Below, piece by piece: positions 23,973 to 34,200 of a stretch of DNA of 64,000 nucleotides (positions are counted from its first letter, which is position 1; each line of letters starts with the position of its first letter). The notes beneath the pieces are model-generated. The model made no database searches. It was not told the origin of the DNA and was given only the letters and a program-made list of their open reading frames with translations. Both the position numbers and the translations under genes were made by a program. The stretch is from Scolanthus callimorphus (lineage: Eukaryota > Cnidaria > Anthozoa > Actiniaria > Edwardsiidae), in contig CM066919.1 in NCBI GenBank assembly GCA_033964015.1, positions 14,735,646 to 14,799,645 on the forward strand, in the 5' to 3' direction.

Positions 23973-24590
23973 GCTATCAATCAGGTAAAATCCCTAGTCA
24001 GGAGAAGGGCAAAACGGCGGCAAACCGACTTCGTGCTAGTGCAACCTCAATCTTTGGAGCAAATCACTTTGCCTAGTATTGCTTTACGGCAAATCGTTGC
24101 TGGGAGATTCTGTGGAGCTGCGCAAAGTGAACGAGTCGGGTGCTTACCTTCTGTGACTTCTGTCGAGCGAAACCATGCCGAATCAAAAAAGCCTGGCATC
24201 GACGTATCGAGTCCATTCTGGTTAAAAGAAAGAAACTTATGATATCCAATCGTCCTCACCCTCCATTCTTCAACGACTCGTCCTGACTCGTCCCCGCCAA
24301 ACCAGTCGTGCAAAGGCGTCTGGGACCTCTGAAGTCTGTCCACAGGGAGCCTCACTCTTGCAGTACAATGTAATGGTGGCGAATCAGAAAAACTCCCCTC
24401 CGGTGCATGGCAGCTAGATGGAAAACGCAAGAAAAAAAGGAAAGGTAAAAGTAAATCCAGGAAGCTCGACGACCAAAGACCAATACCCAAAGCAACCTTT
24501 TTCGAAACAGGTGTATCTTGAAATTGCTTGTGCACGGGATTACCCACACAAACAACAATAGCTAGAAGTAAGTTTGTCTTCAATAAAAAT
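23973..24590 (+). CDS. Terminal exon and 3' UTR of an unidentified gene
   Basis: After TTTTTTCTCTGCATTTCAG (acceptor AG at 23971-23972) a phase-1 frame reads YQSGKIPSQEKGKTAANRL, then RASATSIFGANHFA and stops at 24074-24076. A ~510 nt trailing region follows, with a canonical AATAAA at 24582-24587, so this fits the last coding exon plus 3' UTR. The tail is basic and Ser/Thr rich. No family recognised and no upstream exon securely linked. The long open frame on the opposite strand (24047-24583) is most likely a shadow of the UTR. Confidence 0.4.
24582..24587 (+). terminator. Poly(A) signal AATAAA
   Basis: Canonical hexamer downstream of the terminal-exon candidate; the sequence turns T-rich directly after it (24598-24620). 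Confidence 0.45.
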
Positions 24591-24627
24591 CCTTCGCAAT
24601 TTTTCCTTCTTTGTTTCTTCTGGATAA

Positions 24628-24836
24628 TGTATCAGTCAATTCCAGCGGTGACCATCCCCCCCCCCCCCCCCCCCGGACACCGTGGGGCATTTGCACACCA
24701 GTGCCTTCCCTGGGGTGGGGAATTTTGAAAATTTTGCTGGCCCCGGGGGGGTCGGGAATTGTTTCTCCCCGGGGGAGGGGGGGAGGGAATTTTGATTTTC
24801 TCATCTCAAGCGCGTCGGGTTTTGCGAACTAATATA
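24628..24836 (-). mobile_element. Half-copy of the C-run TIR element (right half)
   Basis: TATCAGTCAATTCCAGCGGT is the element tip, followed by a C run, ACACCGTGGGGCATTTGCAC, and ends CGGGTTTTGCGAACT. This is the complement of 32443-32637, the right half of the full element at 31813. It stops exactly where the two halves of that element join, then continues into AATATATAGATTTAGCC (a tip of the TGACGTCA-array family). Confidence 0.7.
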
Positions 24837-26125
24837 TAGATTTAGCCACTGGCTAAAAGCGGAGCTCCCGGTTGTGTACATGGTTTGTCACTATAATAAT
24901 CTTTTCAGAAAAAATGTCTCTAAATATGTGCAGTATACAGAGGTACAGATGAAAATAAGAAGGAAAGAAAGGTAAAAAAAAAAATTAGGTACTAGCCCCT
25001 CACAATGGAATAATGAATAATTCTAACAAGGTGCAACAGTGTAATCAAGAGAAAAGCTTTTCTTTGTCATGAGCTGTTTTAATATTTCAACATATACATA
25101 CCATACATGTACCATATTATTACATGTTCAGTGTATTTTTATTAAAATGTGTCACCCCAGAAAATACCCAACATGAATAAGCAGAGAAATTCAGAATACT
25201 GTAGTTGGTTGTCAATTTTGGTATTTTGACTGAATTTCTGTGTAAAATTTATTGCAAATTCCAATTGTAAGGGAAGGAACGTTTTTTTCTCTAGTGGTGG
25301 GGAGTGGGGGAAGGGAGGCACAAGGGTAGGGCCATACCTATATGAAAGCTTTTCAGGGGAGGGCACACCATTCTCTTACATGTTACTTTCCATTTAATTA
25401 ATTGTCCATTTAATACCTCCTAGTTCATAACTTAAACTACTATTTTATATATACACTTTTTTCATGATGCATAGTCTTCTCAGAAGCCTTGGAACGAAAC
25501 ATATACCAAGGTGAGGGGAGGTTTGCACCTTTCCTAGACCCCTGCAGATGGGGGGCAAGATGTTTTCCCTAAAAATGCAAAAGAGGGCCAACACTTTATT
25601 GAAAACAGTGCTTAAATTCCACAGTCCTCTCCCCCACCCCCTTGAAATAAAAAAAGCTACCTTCCATGTGTGCAAAACCCACCATGGGAGATGAGTATTT
25701 GATAATCTGGCATTGTGTGGACCTTCCAGAAAATATCCATCCCCCTCCCATGGAATGGTGTTGAAAAGTACCCCTCCCCCCCCCCCCAAAAAAAAATACA
25801 GTATTTGTATGGAAAAAGTCAGGATAGTTGACCCCCAACCACTCTGGCGTTTCCAATCCCTTCCGTGGAGGGGGGGATATTTTTGGAACCACACACAGTC
25901 AGTACTATCTATGTCTATGTACCACAACCAAACAATAAGTTTATGGATTATGAAGATGGAGTTTCATATGAGAAATCTTCCATCAGTTCATGGAAATCTA
26001 GAGCAATTAATCAACACAAAATCAATTCCCATGGGTATCACTAATAGGGGTGCTACATGATTTTGTATCACACCAACTCAATGAAAGTTATACCATTTTA
26101 ATTGCATAAATAGTCATGAAAAGCT
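24837..26125. other. Gene-poor, C- and G-rich repeats
   Basis: 24836-24880 carries the tip AATATATAGATTTAGCCACT. C/A runs lie at 25768-25797. The piece ACAGTATTTGTATGGAAA (25797) also occurs at 8311, so 25470-25900 and 8260-8360 share a repeat. ORFs on both strands in 25445-25927 are products of these C/G tracts. Confidence 0.4.
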
Positions 26126-26682
26126 TACCCTGGTCCCAGGGTGAAGTTTCCGTGTTTTCGAACCAAGTTGAAGTCGTATTTGGGTGACTTCAATGGTAGT
26201 TCGTTTTGCCTCAGTGATTCTAGTCTTGCTCTGTTTCTTGTTGAAACTTCACCTGGGGACACTCACTAGGATTCTCAGTTCTATCAATCAAAAACGTCAG
26301 TCCCAAAGGTGGGGCTTCGGGGGCCTCCTATCATTGGATGACGCATTTGGCGCCTTCTCATTGGCAGCAGGTTTAGTTCCGGAATGACATTGTATTATTC
26401 AAGGGGAGATGATTGGCACGATCTTGTTCCGGAACTAATCCTGCTGCCAATGAGAAGGCGCTAAATTCATCATCCAATGATAGGAGGCCCTGAAGGTCCG
26501 CCTTTGATTGATAGAACTGAGAATCCTAGTCAGTGTCCCCAGGGTGAAGTTTCAGCAAGAAACAGAGCATCCTATGACGTCGACCTGCAGCAAGTATAAA
26601 CAAACTACCATTGAAATATAACCCAAATGCGACTTCAAACTTGGTTCGAAAACACGGAAAACTTCACCCTGGGACAAGGGTA
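26126..26682. mobile_element. MULE-like foldback with 9-bp target duplication
   Basis: Long inverted arms, about 26126-26390 and 26420-26682: TACCCTGGTCCCAGGGTGAA at the left against TTCACCCTGGGACAAGGGTA at the right. Inner matches include CCAATGAGAAGGCG, CAATGATAGGAGGCC and ATTGATAGAACTGAGAATCC or their complements. Flanked by TGAAAAGCT at 26117-26125 and 26683-26691. Very long arms plus a 9-bp duplication fit Mutator-like elements. No ORF. Confidence 0.85.
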
Positions 26683-26691
26683 TGAAAAGCT

Positions 26692-27961
26692 ATGTCTAAA
26701 CCAAACTGTGTGTGCACTGTGCAATTACAACTAAGGGAGTGGTCATAAATTAGAGGGGGAAGGGCTGGTGCATTTCTATTTTGGTCTACATGTTTTTTGG
26801 AAACCCTCCCCTGACAAGATGCAGGAAAAATGTTGGCCCTCCAAAATGTGGTGACAGAATTAATGGTCACCCTCCCCATCATTCACGGGATCTAGATATT
26901 GCTAAAAAGACATTTTTATTACTTTCGAAAATCCATTGTCATGTAATAATAGCAGTGCAAGATTTGATTATGTCTTTTGTTTAGGGAAAAAGAATCTGAA
27001 AGTTACTTCATCTGTATGTATGTTTTACATAAAATACTCACAGATATCCTAAACTTCAACAGACTATTTCTCAATTAATAATAAATACACACCAGATAAT
27101 TTTAAAATTCTGACCAATAATTTTTGGATAGATAAAGTAGGGCAGAGTGATACTATTAGAGTATCTTGTACAGTTGAAAATATTGGTGGAGTCAGAATTT
27201 AATAATTATTTCTCTTATGTGTGTATTTATGTTTAACATAGATCTGTACATTATGTTGCTAAAATCCCAGATAATAACTATCTTGCCAAGTTCAGTGTAG
27301 TTCAGCTGTAGCATTAGTCTCCAAACACTAAAAAACTAGCAGTGGGGGGGGGGGGGGGGGAGACAACATATAAACAACTTAAATCAGCTTTTAGGGAAAG
27401 TTTAAACTCTCTTGCGCACGATGCACGCTGGAAATTTAGAGCCCAGCATGTGAAATTACTGCATGTTTGGGGGAACTTACTGGGGAAAAACTGTGGGGGC
27501 ACAGGCCTCCCTGACCCAATAATCACTATGGCCCTGTATTACCCTAACAACATTTGCGTAAAAAATAATGACCCTCCCTTTATCATTTGCACCATCCCTC
27601 CCCTCCCCCCTCTAATGTATGACCAGTCCCTAACTGTTTTGCACAGTGAAATGCAAACATACACATGGGTTATCACCAAGAAAAAACAATCAGAGGGCAC
27701 ATACATATCACACACACTAGGATGTAATGAGGCTCGGCCTACGGCCTCGCCTCATTCCACCTGTCTCGACATACATTATGCATCAAGGCTAATGAAGGAT
27801 GATACTAAAAACATTTCTATCTTTGTTTTTTTCCTGTTGTTCTAACTGGTATATTTTTAATAAGAAGCTTACTAGCATATTATCATAAGGTTTTATGTAT
27901 TCACTCTAAATAGTAGACAGTGCCAATTCAATAACTTCTGCTGTGCACAAGAAACCCTTAA
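26692..27961. other. Gene-poor; G run and MITE fragment
   Basis: A G run of about 18 nt lies at 27343-27360. A fragment of the palindromic MITE family (GAGGCTCGGCCTACGGCCTC, then CCACCTGTCTCGACAT) is at 27728-27775. No gene recognised. Confidence 0.4.
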
Positions 27962-28388
27962 GCCTAGTTTCCATAAAGTCTTATCTGTCGTATCTGACGT
28001 CTCATCAGTCAACCGTGAAACAACAATACTTTAATGCCCTCTGTAGTAACAGGATACAGTACAAGAAAAGTTATGAATTAAAGTAATTAGAGGATCACAG
28101 TTACCTAATAAAAAGCAGAGCTAATCGAGTTAGGTAACAGTGGTCAAGCAGATAATAGTCATGTACAATTCATAGCAGTTATAGTTAAGGGAGAGACAAA
28201 CAAAGGAGAATAATTACCTAACAATAAAGAAAATAAATAAATAAATAAACAATAACAACAACAGCAACAGAGTAGTACACTATGAAATAAGAGGTATGAA
28301 ATAGAGAATTCCAATTTTCATTGTTTCACGGTCGACTGATGAGACAGATACGACAGATGAGACAGATAAGACTATATGGAAACTAGGC
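27962..28388. mobile_element. Harbinger-like MITE
   Basis: Ends GCCTAGTTTCCATAAAGTCT and AGACTATATGGAAACTAGGC are inverted. Both arms contain CTGATGAGAC / GTCTCATCAG and GTTTCACGG or their complements over about 65 bp. TAA flanks both ends (27959-27961, 28389-28391). The interior has (AAAT)n and CAACAACAGC simple repeats (28228-28268). Confidence 0.8.
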
Positions 28389-28965
28389 TAAAGTAAACAA
28401 CTTCAGTACCATAAGTCATTGTCCTGTTGCCGAGGATCCAAGGCAGCAAAGAGAACACGGCTCCATCACCATCTTCTCGAGTAAAGTAGTTTTGACTGCC
28501 AGCCAAATGTACAGCAGGGATCAGCAGGGATCAGAGGTTTTCTTGTGTGCCGCTCGATACAATACTGTACGTTTTTCAGCGTTCTTATTTATCTGTTAAT
28601 CAGAATAATGATAATATGTTAGTCTTCATGTAATGTGACAGGCGTTTGTTTAACTCACTTTTCTTTAGCTACCTCTCGTGGTTCTTGTTTTGATTTCGAG
28701 AAATGCCACTGAGCGTGCAGAAACCTAATGTTTTTCTCAACACACACGGCTCAAGCAATAGTTAGCCTTATTAGAAAGTTAAAGGAATTCTAGAGATTTT
28801 CGGGGTCGCATATTAACTCAAATGCATATTTTATTTTGAAGCTAAAACAAGTTCACGTTTCAATGTCACGCCGGCTTTGTTCTAGCCGCCCTTCTAGCTA
28901 GGATTCAAAGGTTATAATTAAATGCTTGATGTTTACTAACACAGTATACTAAACTTTTAGCTCCT

Positions 28966-29187
28966 ACCTTCATCCGAGTAGTTTTTTTCTCCCGTGTATA
29001 GAAACAACCTCGGAACTGTGAATGTCCTGCCATCTCCAATAAACACAGCTTTATCCAGGAATTTTGAACCACGAATTGCTCGACCGCCATTTAAGACCCG
29101 ACTTGTGTTGCTTATTTCTACAAATAAAAGCGTCCCTTCACGGCTTCTGCCGTAGTGGAAATGAGGGCTTCTCCCAGTTAATTTCAC
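28966..29187 (-). CDS. Possible first coding exon of an unidentified - strand gene
   Basis: An ATG at 29187 opens a frame reading MKLTGRSPHFHYGRSREGT, LLFVEISNTSRVLNGGR, KFLDKAVFIGDGRTFTVPR and LFLYTGEKNYSDEG, ending at the donor GATGAAG|GTAGGAGC (about 28966). Codon use and hydrophobic/charged spacing look coding. A second open stretch about 450 nt downstream on the same strand (about 28410-28500, SQNYFTREDGDGAVFSLLPW) could be a further exon, but its phase does not settle it. No family recognised. Confidence 0.35.
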
Positions 29188-29514
29188 TCTTCAAAAAGTC
29201 ACTGCCCAGTTATTAAAACGCCTCGGCTTTGTGAAAGAAATGGAGAGAAGATGAAGAATGACTTCGCAAGGAAATGCACAGCCATATTGCAATTCTACTC
29301 GGCGCAAAACTCTTGGTTGGACTTCTAGATGATAGGAAGACACTCTTCTGATTTCTTCAGACACGGCTCAGACATTGTCTTGTACTCCCTGGCTTTTTGT
29401 AAACAAATTATCATTTGCGTAGCACAGTTCTGTAGTCGCGTACAGTCGATATTTTTTATCAAAAGATTCGTCATGTTTGGGTTTCCTGTAGTCTGTCACG
29501 TGAGCAGCATCCCC

Positions 29515-29645
29515 CCCCCGACTACCCACCTCTCCCCCCCCTCACTGCCATACCGCCATGTTGCGACGTCATGAGCGCGCGCCATCCACCCCTCCCCCTG
29601 TCGCGCCATGTTGTGACGTCACGCCAAGTTGTGACGTAGGGCTTC
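29515..29645. promoter_or_regulatory. Cluster of CRE-like TGACGTCA half/full sites
   Basis: Within 130 bp there are CGACGTCATGAGC, GTGACGTCACGCC and GTGACGTAGGGC, each beside a copy of GCCATGTTG or CCAAGTTG, in GC-rich surroundings. It lies about 330 bp upstream of the - strand ATG at 29187, so it may be a promoter with ATF/CREB sites; it could also be repeat-derived. Confidence 0.35.
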
Positions 29646-29837
29646 ACAGAAATCACGGGAAATGGCGGGAAAATGCCTCGACGTCGAAAATTCACTCGCA
29701 TCCCTTTGCAACCTGTGATGCTTTGGGTACCCTGTGGGATATCACACATGCGCTATATTTGCGATCATTTGGACGCTTTTTTCTTAGGTATGGTGCTCCG
29801 CTCTGCGGCCTTCGGCCGCAAAGGAGCTCCGCTACAA

Positions 29838-30472
29838 CCCAGTCACAGAAAATAACGCCACATAAAATATAATGCAGAGCATGGCCCGTATACACCACGT
29901 TTGGAGACTGACACATTTGCACATTTCACAGTTAACGTCTTCTATAGAGAAGAAACAGATTTTGCAATTTCGTCTCAGCACTCAGTGGAAAAACATAAAA
30001 ATGAATTGACACTATAAACAGAGTTCCAATTTCGCAAAAAGTCAAGTAACATAACTGCGAAATAGTTGCTCTGCAAATAGAATAAAGGTAAATTTCGCAT
30101 TGAGAGATGCAGCTAAATGGCTACAACCGCGAATGGCCTAGGAATCGTCACTTCTTTATTTATATTTTGTCTCACTTTCAGTGAAATGAGAACTCGTTCA
30201 TAGACGAGAAAACTAAAGTACATTTAAAAACGAATTGTAAGTGCTCGGACAGTATAAATGGAGTTGAAGTTTTTGTTGTGAAGCTTTGTCACGCAGAGTT
30301 ACCGTCTTTTTCCCGTCCCGGGGGTGGGGCATTTTCCGCTTTTTGTGTTCCCCGCCGTGGGGTATTCTGCATTTTTGCTAGCCCGGGGGCGGGGAATTTT
30401 CAGTTTTATTTTTAGAAATTACCAAATGCCCGGGGGGGCATGGTCACCGCTGGAATTGACTGATACATAATC
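29838..30472 (-). mobile_element. Half-copy of the C-run TIR element (left half, reversed)
   Basis: Complement of 31813-32438 almost throughout: it shares CAATGCGAAATTTACC / GGTAAATTTCGCATTG, the GTATACACCACGTTTGG block and the tip CACCGCTGGAATTGACTGAT. It stops at CTACAACCCAGT (29838), the same internal joint as in the full copy. The C/G run beside the tip is short here. Confidence 0.75.
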
Positions 30473-30662
30473 ACTTACAGTCAGTATGTATGTATTTATC
30501 CATAGAAATGTCGGAGAAATTTATTATGCGCATTTCGCTGTGTTCTGTTACAGCCAGGTTCGTGAAGGTGTACTGTAGTTTCTACGGACGATTTTGTTCA
30601 TTCGTAGTTTTTATGATCGTGCTGCAAAAAAATAATAATAATAACATCCAACTAACAGTGTT

Positions 30663-30848
30663 TATTATTCAGCACATCGATGCACTGCCCAAATATGGTC
30701 ATTGGAACGCCAATAGCTGTCTTCTGTACATGACAGCTATCCTGCGATATCCGTCTCTGAGGGAAATCTAATGTTTTGAGCTCGTAAATAATACACAAAA
30801 GTCATGTTTTTCGGGGGGTTTTGTGCTATCGATGTGCTGAATAATAAA
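30663..30848. mobile_element. Small MITE, copy 1
   Basis: Ends TTATTATTCAGCACATCGAT and ATCGATGTGCTGAATAATAA are inverted. The 186 bp element is about 90% identical to 45411-45601, with shared CGCCAATAGCTGTCTTCTGT and TTTTGAGCTCGTA. It adjoins a second palindrome at 30849-30966. Confidence 0.8.
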
Positions 30849-30966
30849 ACCATTATCCTGCTCGATTTTGCAGAATATCGTCTGATTTTAGCCAACTCGG
30901 GACTTCGTCCCTCGTCGGCTAAGTATCAGACGATATTCTGCGCAATCTCGCAGGATAATGGTTAAA
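30849..30966. repeat. Palindrome (hairpin) repeat
   Basis: ACCATTATCCTGCTCGATTT...GCAGAATATCGTCTGA pairs with TCAGACGATATTCTGCGCAA...AGGATAATGGTTA around a GGGACTTCGTCCC centre. Partial copies lie at 45602-45680 and 46222-46250. Confidence 0.7.
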
Positions 30967-31205
30967 TGTAACCATGGCCGTGGAGTGGAAAACTATGATG
31001 TAACGCACTCCGTTACAAACTCATTAATCACGCTCGATTGACCTCCGGTTCAAATGCAAATTGCCTTTCAGTGTTGCTAGCAACGCTACCAAGCGCCACC
31101 AGCAGTGACTTCAAAACGAAGAAATCGTAGGGAAACGAAGTTTTATGCTCTTTTGGCTTCTTACAAGTCTACGAATATTAAGTTAGTGCTGGTGTTCTTA
31201 GCAAC

Positions 31206-34200
31206 ATGCAAAAACTGACACTACTAACTACCAACATGGAAGTCTACCGCTTCCCGCGCCAGATTCCGGGGTAAGTTAATCAACTATTTGTGCAAGTTCA
31301 TGTCCAACAAATATTGAACTAACTTAACGACATGTGTCTCTAATCGACGAAATTTTTAGTCATCCTGATCCCTTTCTTTCGCCAAAAACTCTGCTAGAAA
31401 TGTTATAAATCGTTGTTGTTTGTGACTGTGCTTCGAGGTTCCAAACCCGGGCTCAAACAGCCACGCGCTCAGTCGCTAGCTTTTCGCAGCCATGTTGCGC
31501 ATTTTTCTAAATAGCCTTCGGCCCTAATTTGTAATAATAAATATGATGTTCAAAGAAACCTACTTCAGATGGAAATTAAGTTCCGATGGTGTAAATGGCA
31601 AAGCTATTGATTTTTTAACATGGCCCCTCAAAGCGTGACAGGGCAAAGCCACAAATATGACTTTATGGCGTGACTTCACTTGCCCGATACATTTTCTGAT
31701 AATTTTTGATAATTATTTGAGGAGGCTGATTTTGCAGTGGCGGATCCAGGATTTTACTAAGGGGAGTTCTGTTTCTTCTTCACTCCTTCAAAGACTGTTA
31801 CAACAATATATTATGTATCAGTCAATTCCAGCGGTGACCATGCCCCCCCCCCCCCCCCGGGCTTTTGGTCATTTCTAAAAATAAAACTGAAAATTCCCCG
31901 CCCCCGGGCTAGCAAAAATGCAGAATACCCACGGCGGGGAACACAAAAAGCGGAAAAATGCCCCACCCCCGGGACGAGAAAAAGACGGTAACTCTGCGTG
32001 ACAAAGCTTCACAACAAAAACTTCAACTCCATTTATACTGTCCGAGCATTTACAATTCGTTTGTAAATGTACTTTAGTTTTCTCGTCTATGAACAAGTTC
32101 TCATTTCACTGAAAGTGAGACAAAATATAAATAAAGAAGTGACATTCCTAGGCCATTCGCGGTTGTAGCCATTTAGCTGCATCTCTCAATGCGAAATTTA
32201 CCTTTATTCTATTTGCAGAGCAACTATTTCGCAGTTATGTTACTTGACTTTTTGCGAAATTGGAACTCTGTTTATAGTGTCAATTCATTTTTATGTTTTC
32301 CACTGAGACGAAATTGCGATATCTGTTTCTTCTCTATAGAAGACGTAACTGTGAAATGTGTCAGTCTCCAAACGTGGTGTATACGGGCCATGCTCTGCAT
32401 TATATTTTATGTGGCGTTATTTTCTGTAACTGGGTTGTAGTTCGCAAAACCCGACACGCTTGAGATGAGAAAACCAAAATTCCCCACCCCCCTCCCCCAG
32501 GGAAAAACAATTCCCGACCCCGGGGCCAGCAAAATTTTCAAAATTCCCCACCCCAGGGAAGGCACTGGTGTGCAAATGCCCCACTGTGTCCGGGGGGGGG
32601 GGGGGGGATGGTCACCGCTGGAATTGACTGATACATTATGGAAAGCTTGTCCGCTAGCAGTCTAGTCTAGGTTTCCCAATAAGATTATTCATTGTTTTGA
32701 TGCTCAAGGGGGGCTTCCGTGGAACCCTTGGAACCCCTCTGGATCTGCCACAGTTTTGTGGGCCGTATACACCTATTGCAAGTTCTAACATTGCCCTAGC
32801 CTGCACCATGTATCAGGCCATGTATCATAAATTATGCATCAAATGAAGTCTAAGTATGGATTTTTTTATTAATTCCTGTGCATGTGATTAATTCCTGTTG
32901 TCCAATTCCTCAAGTTTATAAGGCTTCTCTTGATAAGTTTCATCTTAGCCTGTCACGGGGGGATGCTATACTTTGTCAGCGTGGACAGCAGAATAGATTT
33001 TTTCAAGTGCAAGGGCTCATTAGAGACAAAATGAATGGCAAAGTTTACAAAAAAAAATACACATGGAACATCTCCAACCAAAAATTGTCGTTTTTCAACA
33101 CCTTACGGCCAAAACCATATTTGGAATCATTTACCTTATAAGTAAGTGACAGGAGAGACTCTTTTGATAAGAATTTTGGCAGGAATTACAGAGACTCGAG
33201 TTCTCAATCTGTACACCATTTTGGCTTGGTAACCATGGTAAAATACCCACATTAGCATGTGCGGGACTCAACCCAGTCCTCCCAAGTGCATTCAGCAAAA
33301 ACGACAATGATTCATTGATATGAATGCTGCTTAAAAGTAGAATGATTGAAGCCTCCCAGCTCCAGGGGGGTGGCAGGTACTCCCAAAAGGGTATGATTTT
33401 TTAGCCCTGAGGTCATACATACATCTTTATTTTGATACAATTGCCACAACAACTCAGTCTATTTACAACTCAAAAATAAAGAAGTTAAAAACAAATGCTG
33501 ATTTCCATGTAGGGCGTGTAACTCAGTATAAATAAATAGTTCCCCTCAAAGGCCCCCCCCCAAAAAAAAAAAAATCCTTGTACTGCTACACCACCCTTGT
33601 TTTAGGTACCGCCATTTTAGGTACAGTACCTTTTAGGTAAAATCAAAATTTCCTGATGAGCACCCCCGCCCCGATAATAGGGGGTGGCAGTTAGGATTTT
33701 TATCTGCTGTTTTGAACCTTGTGTTCATCGTGAGGTGAAGTGATTTGTCATTTCTCCTGTGTTTCACGTCAATAAACTGAGGTCCCATCTCTCAATACAC
33801 TTCCCAAAGCTGATCATGAGGGATGTTAAAAAACCACTGGGCTTGCTCAGTGACATCTCACTACAAATATATGTTATTTAGCGGCTGGGAGGTCCGTATA
33901 GGGAAAAACTGTGACAGAGGGCTGGAAAATGTTGACCGAGGCCGGAGACCAAGGTCAACATTTTCCAGGCCGAGGTCACAGTTTTTGCCTATACGGACCG
34001 ACCTAAAGCCGGTAAATAACTTATTTATTTTTTTCCAACTCTAAAATGTGATTTTTTCGATGGAAACAAGCGCGCGCAAATGGTTACCGTGACCTAGGTC
34101 AGAGATAGGAAAATATTGCCCCCGCGCGCGCTCTAAAAACCAATCAGAATGCAGAATTCGTTACCGTGCCCTCTAGGAAAAAAATAATATATGATATGTA

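Noticed and set aside
24047..24583. - strand ORF of 178 codons with a hydrophobic start
   Set aside because: Lies antisense to the terminal exon and 3' UTR that carry splice and poly(A) signals; no recognisable domain.
25445..25927. ORFs on both strands with Gly/Pro runs
   Set aside because: Produced by C and G homopolymer tracts of a dispersed repeat also seen at 8260-8360.
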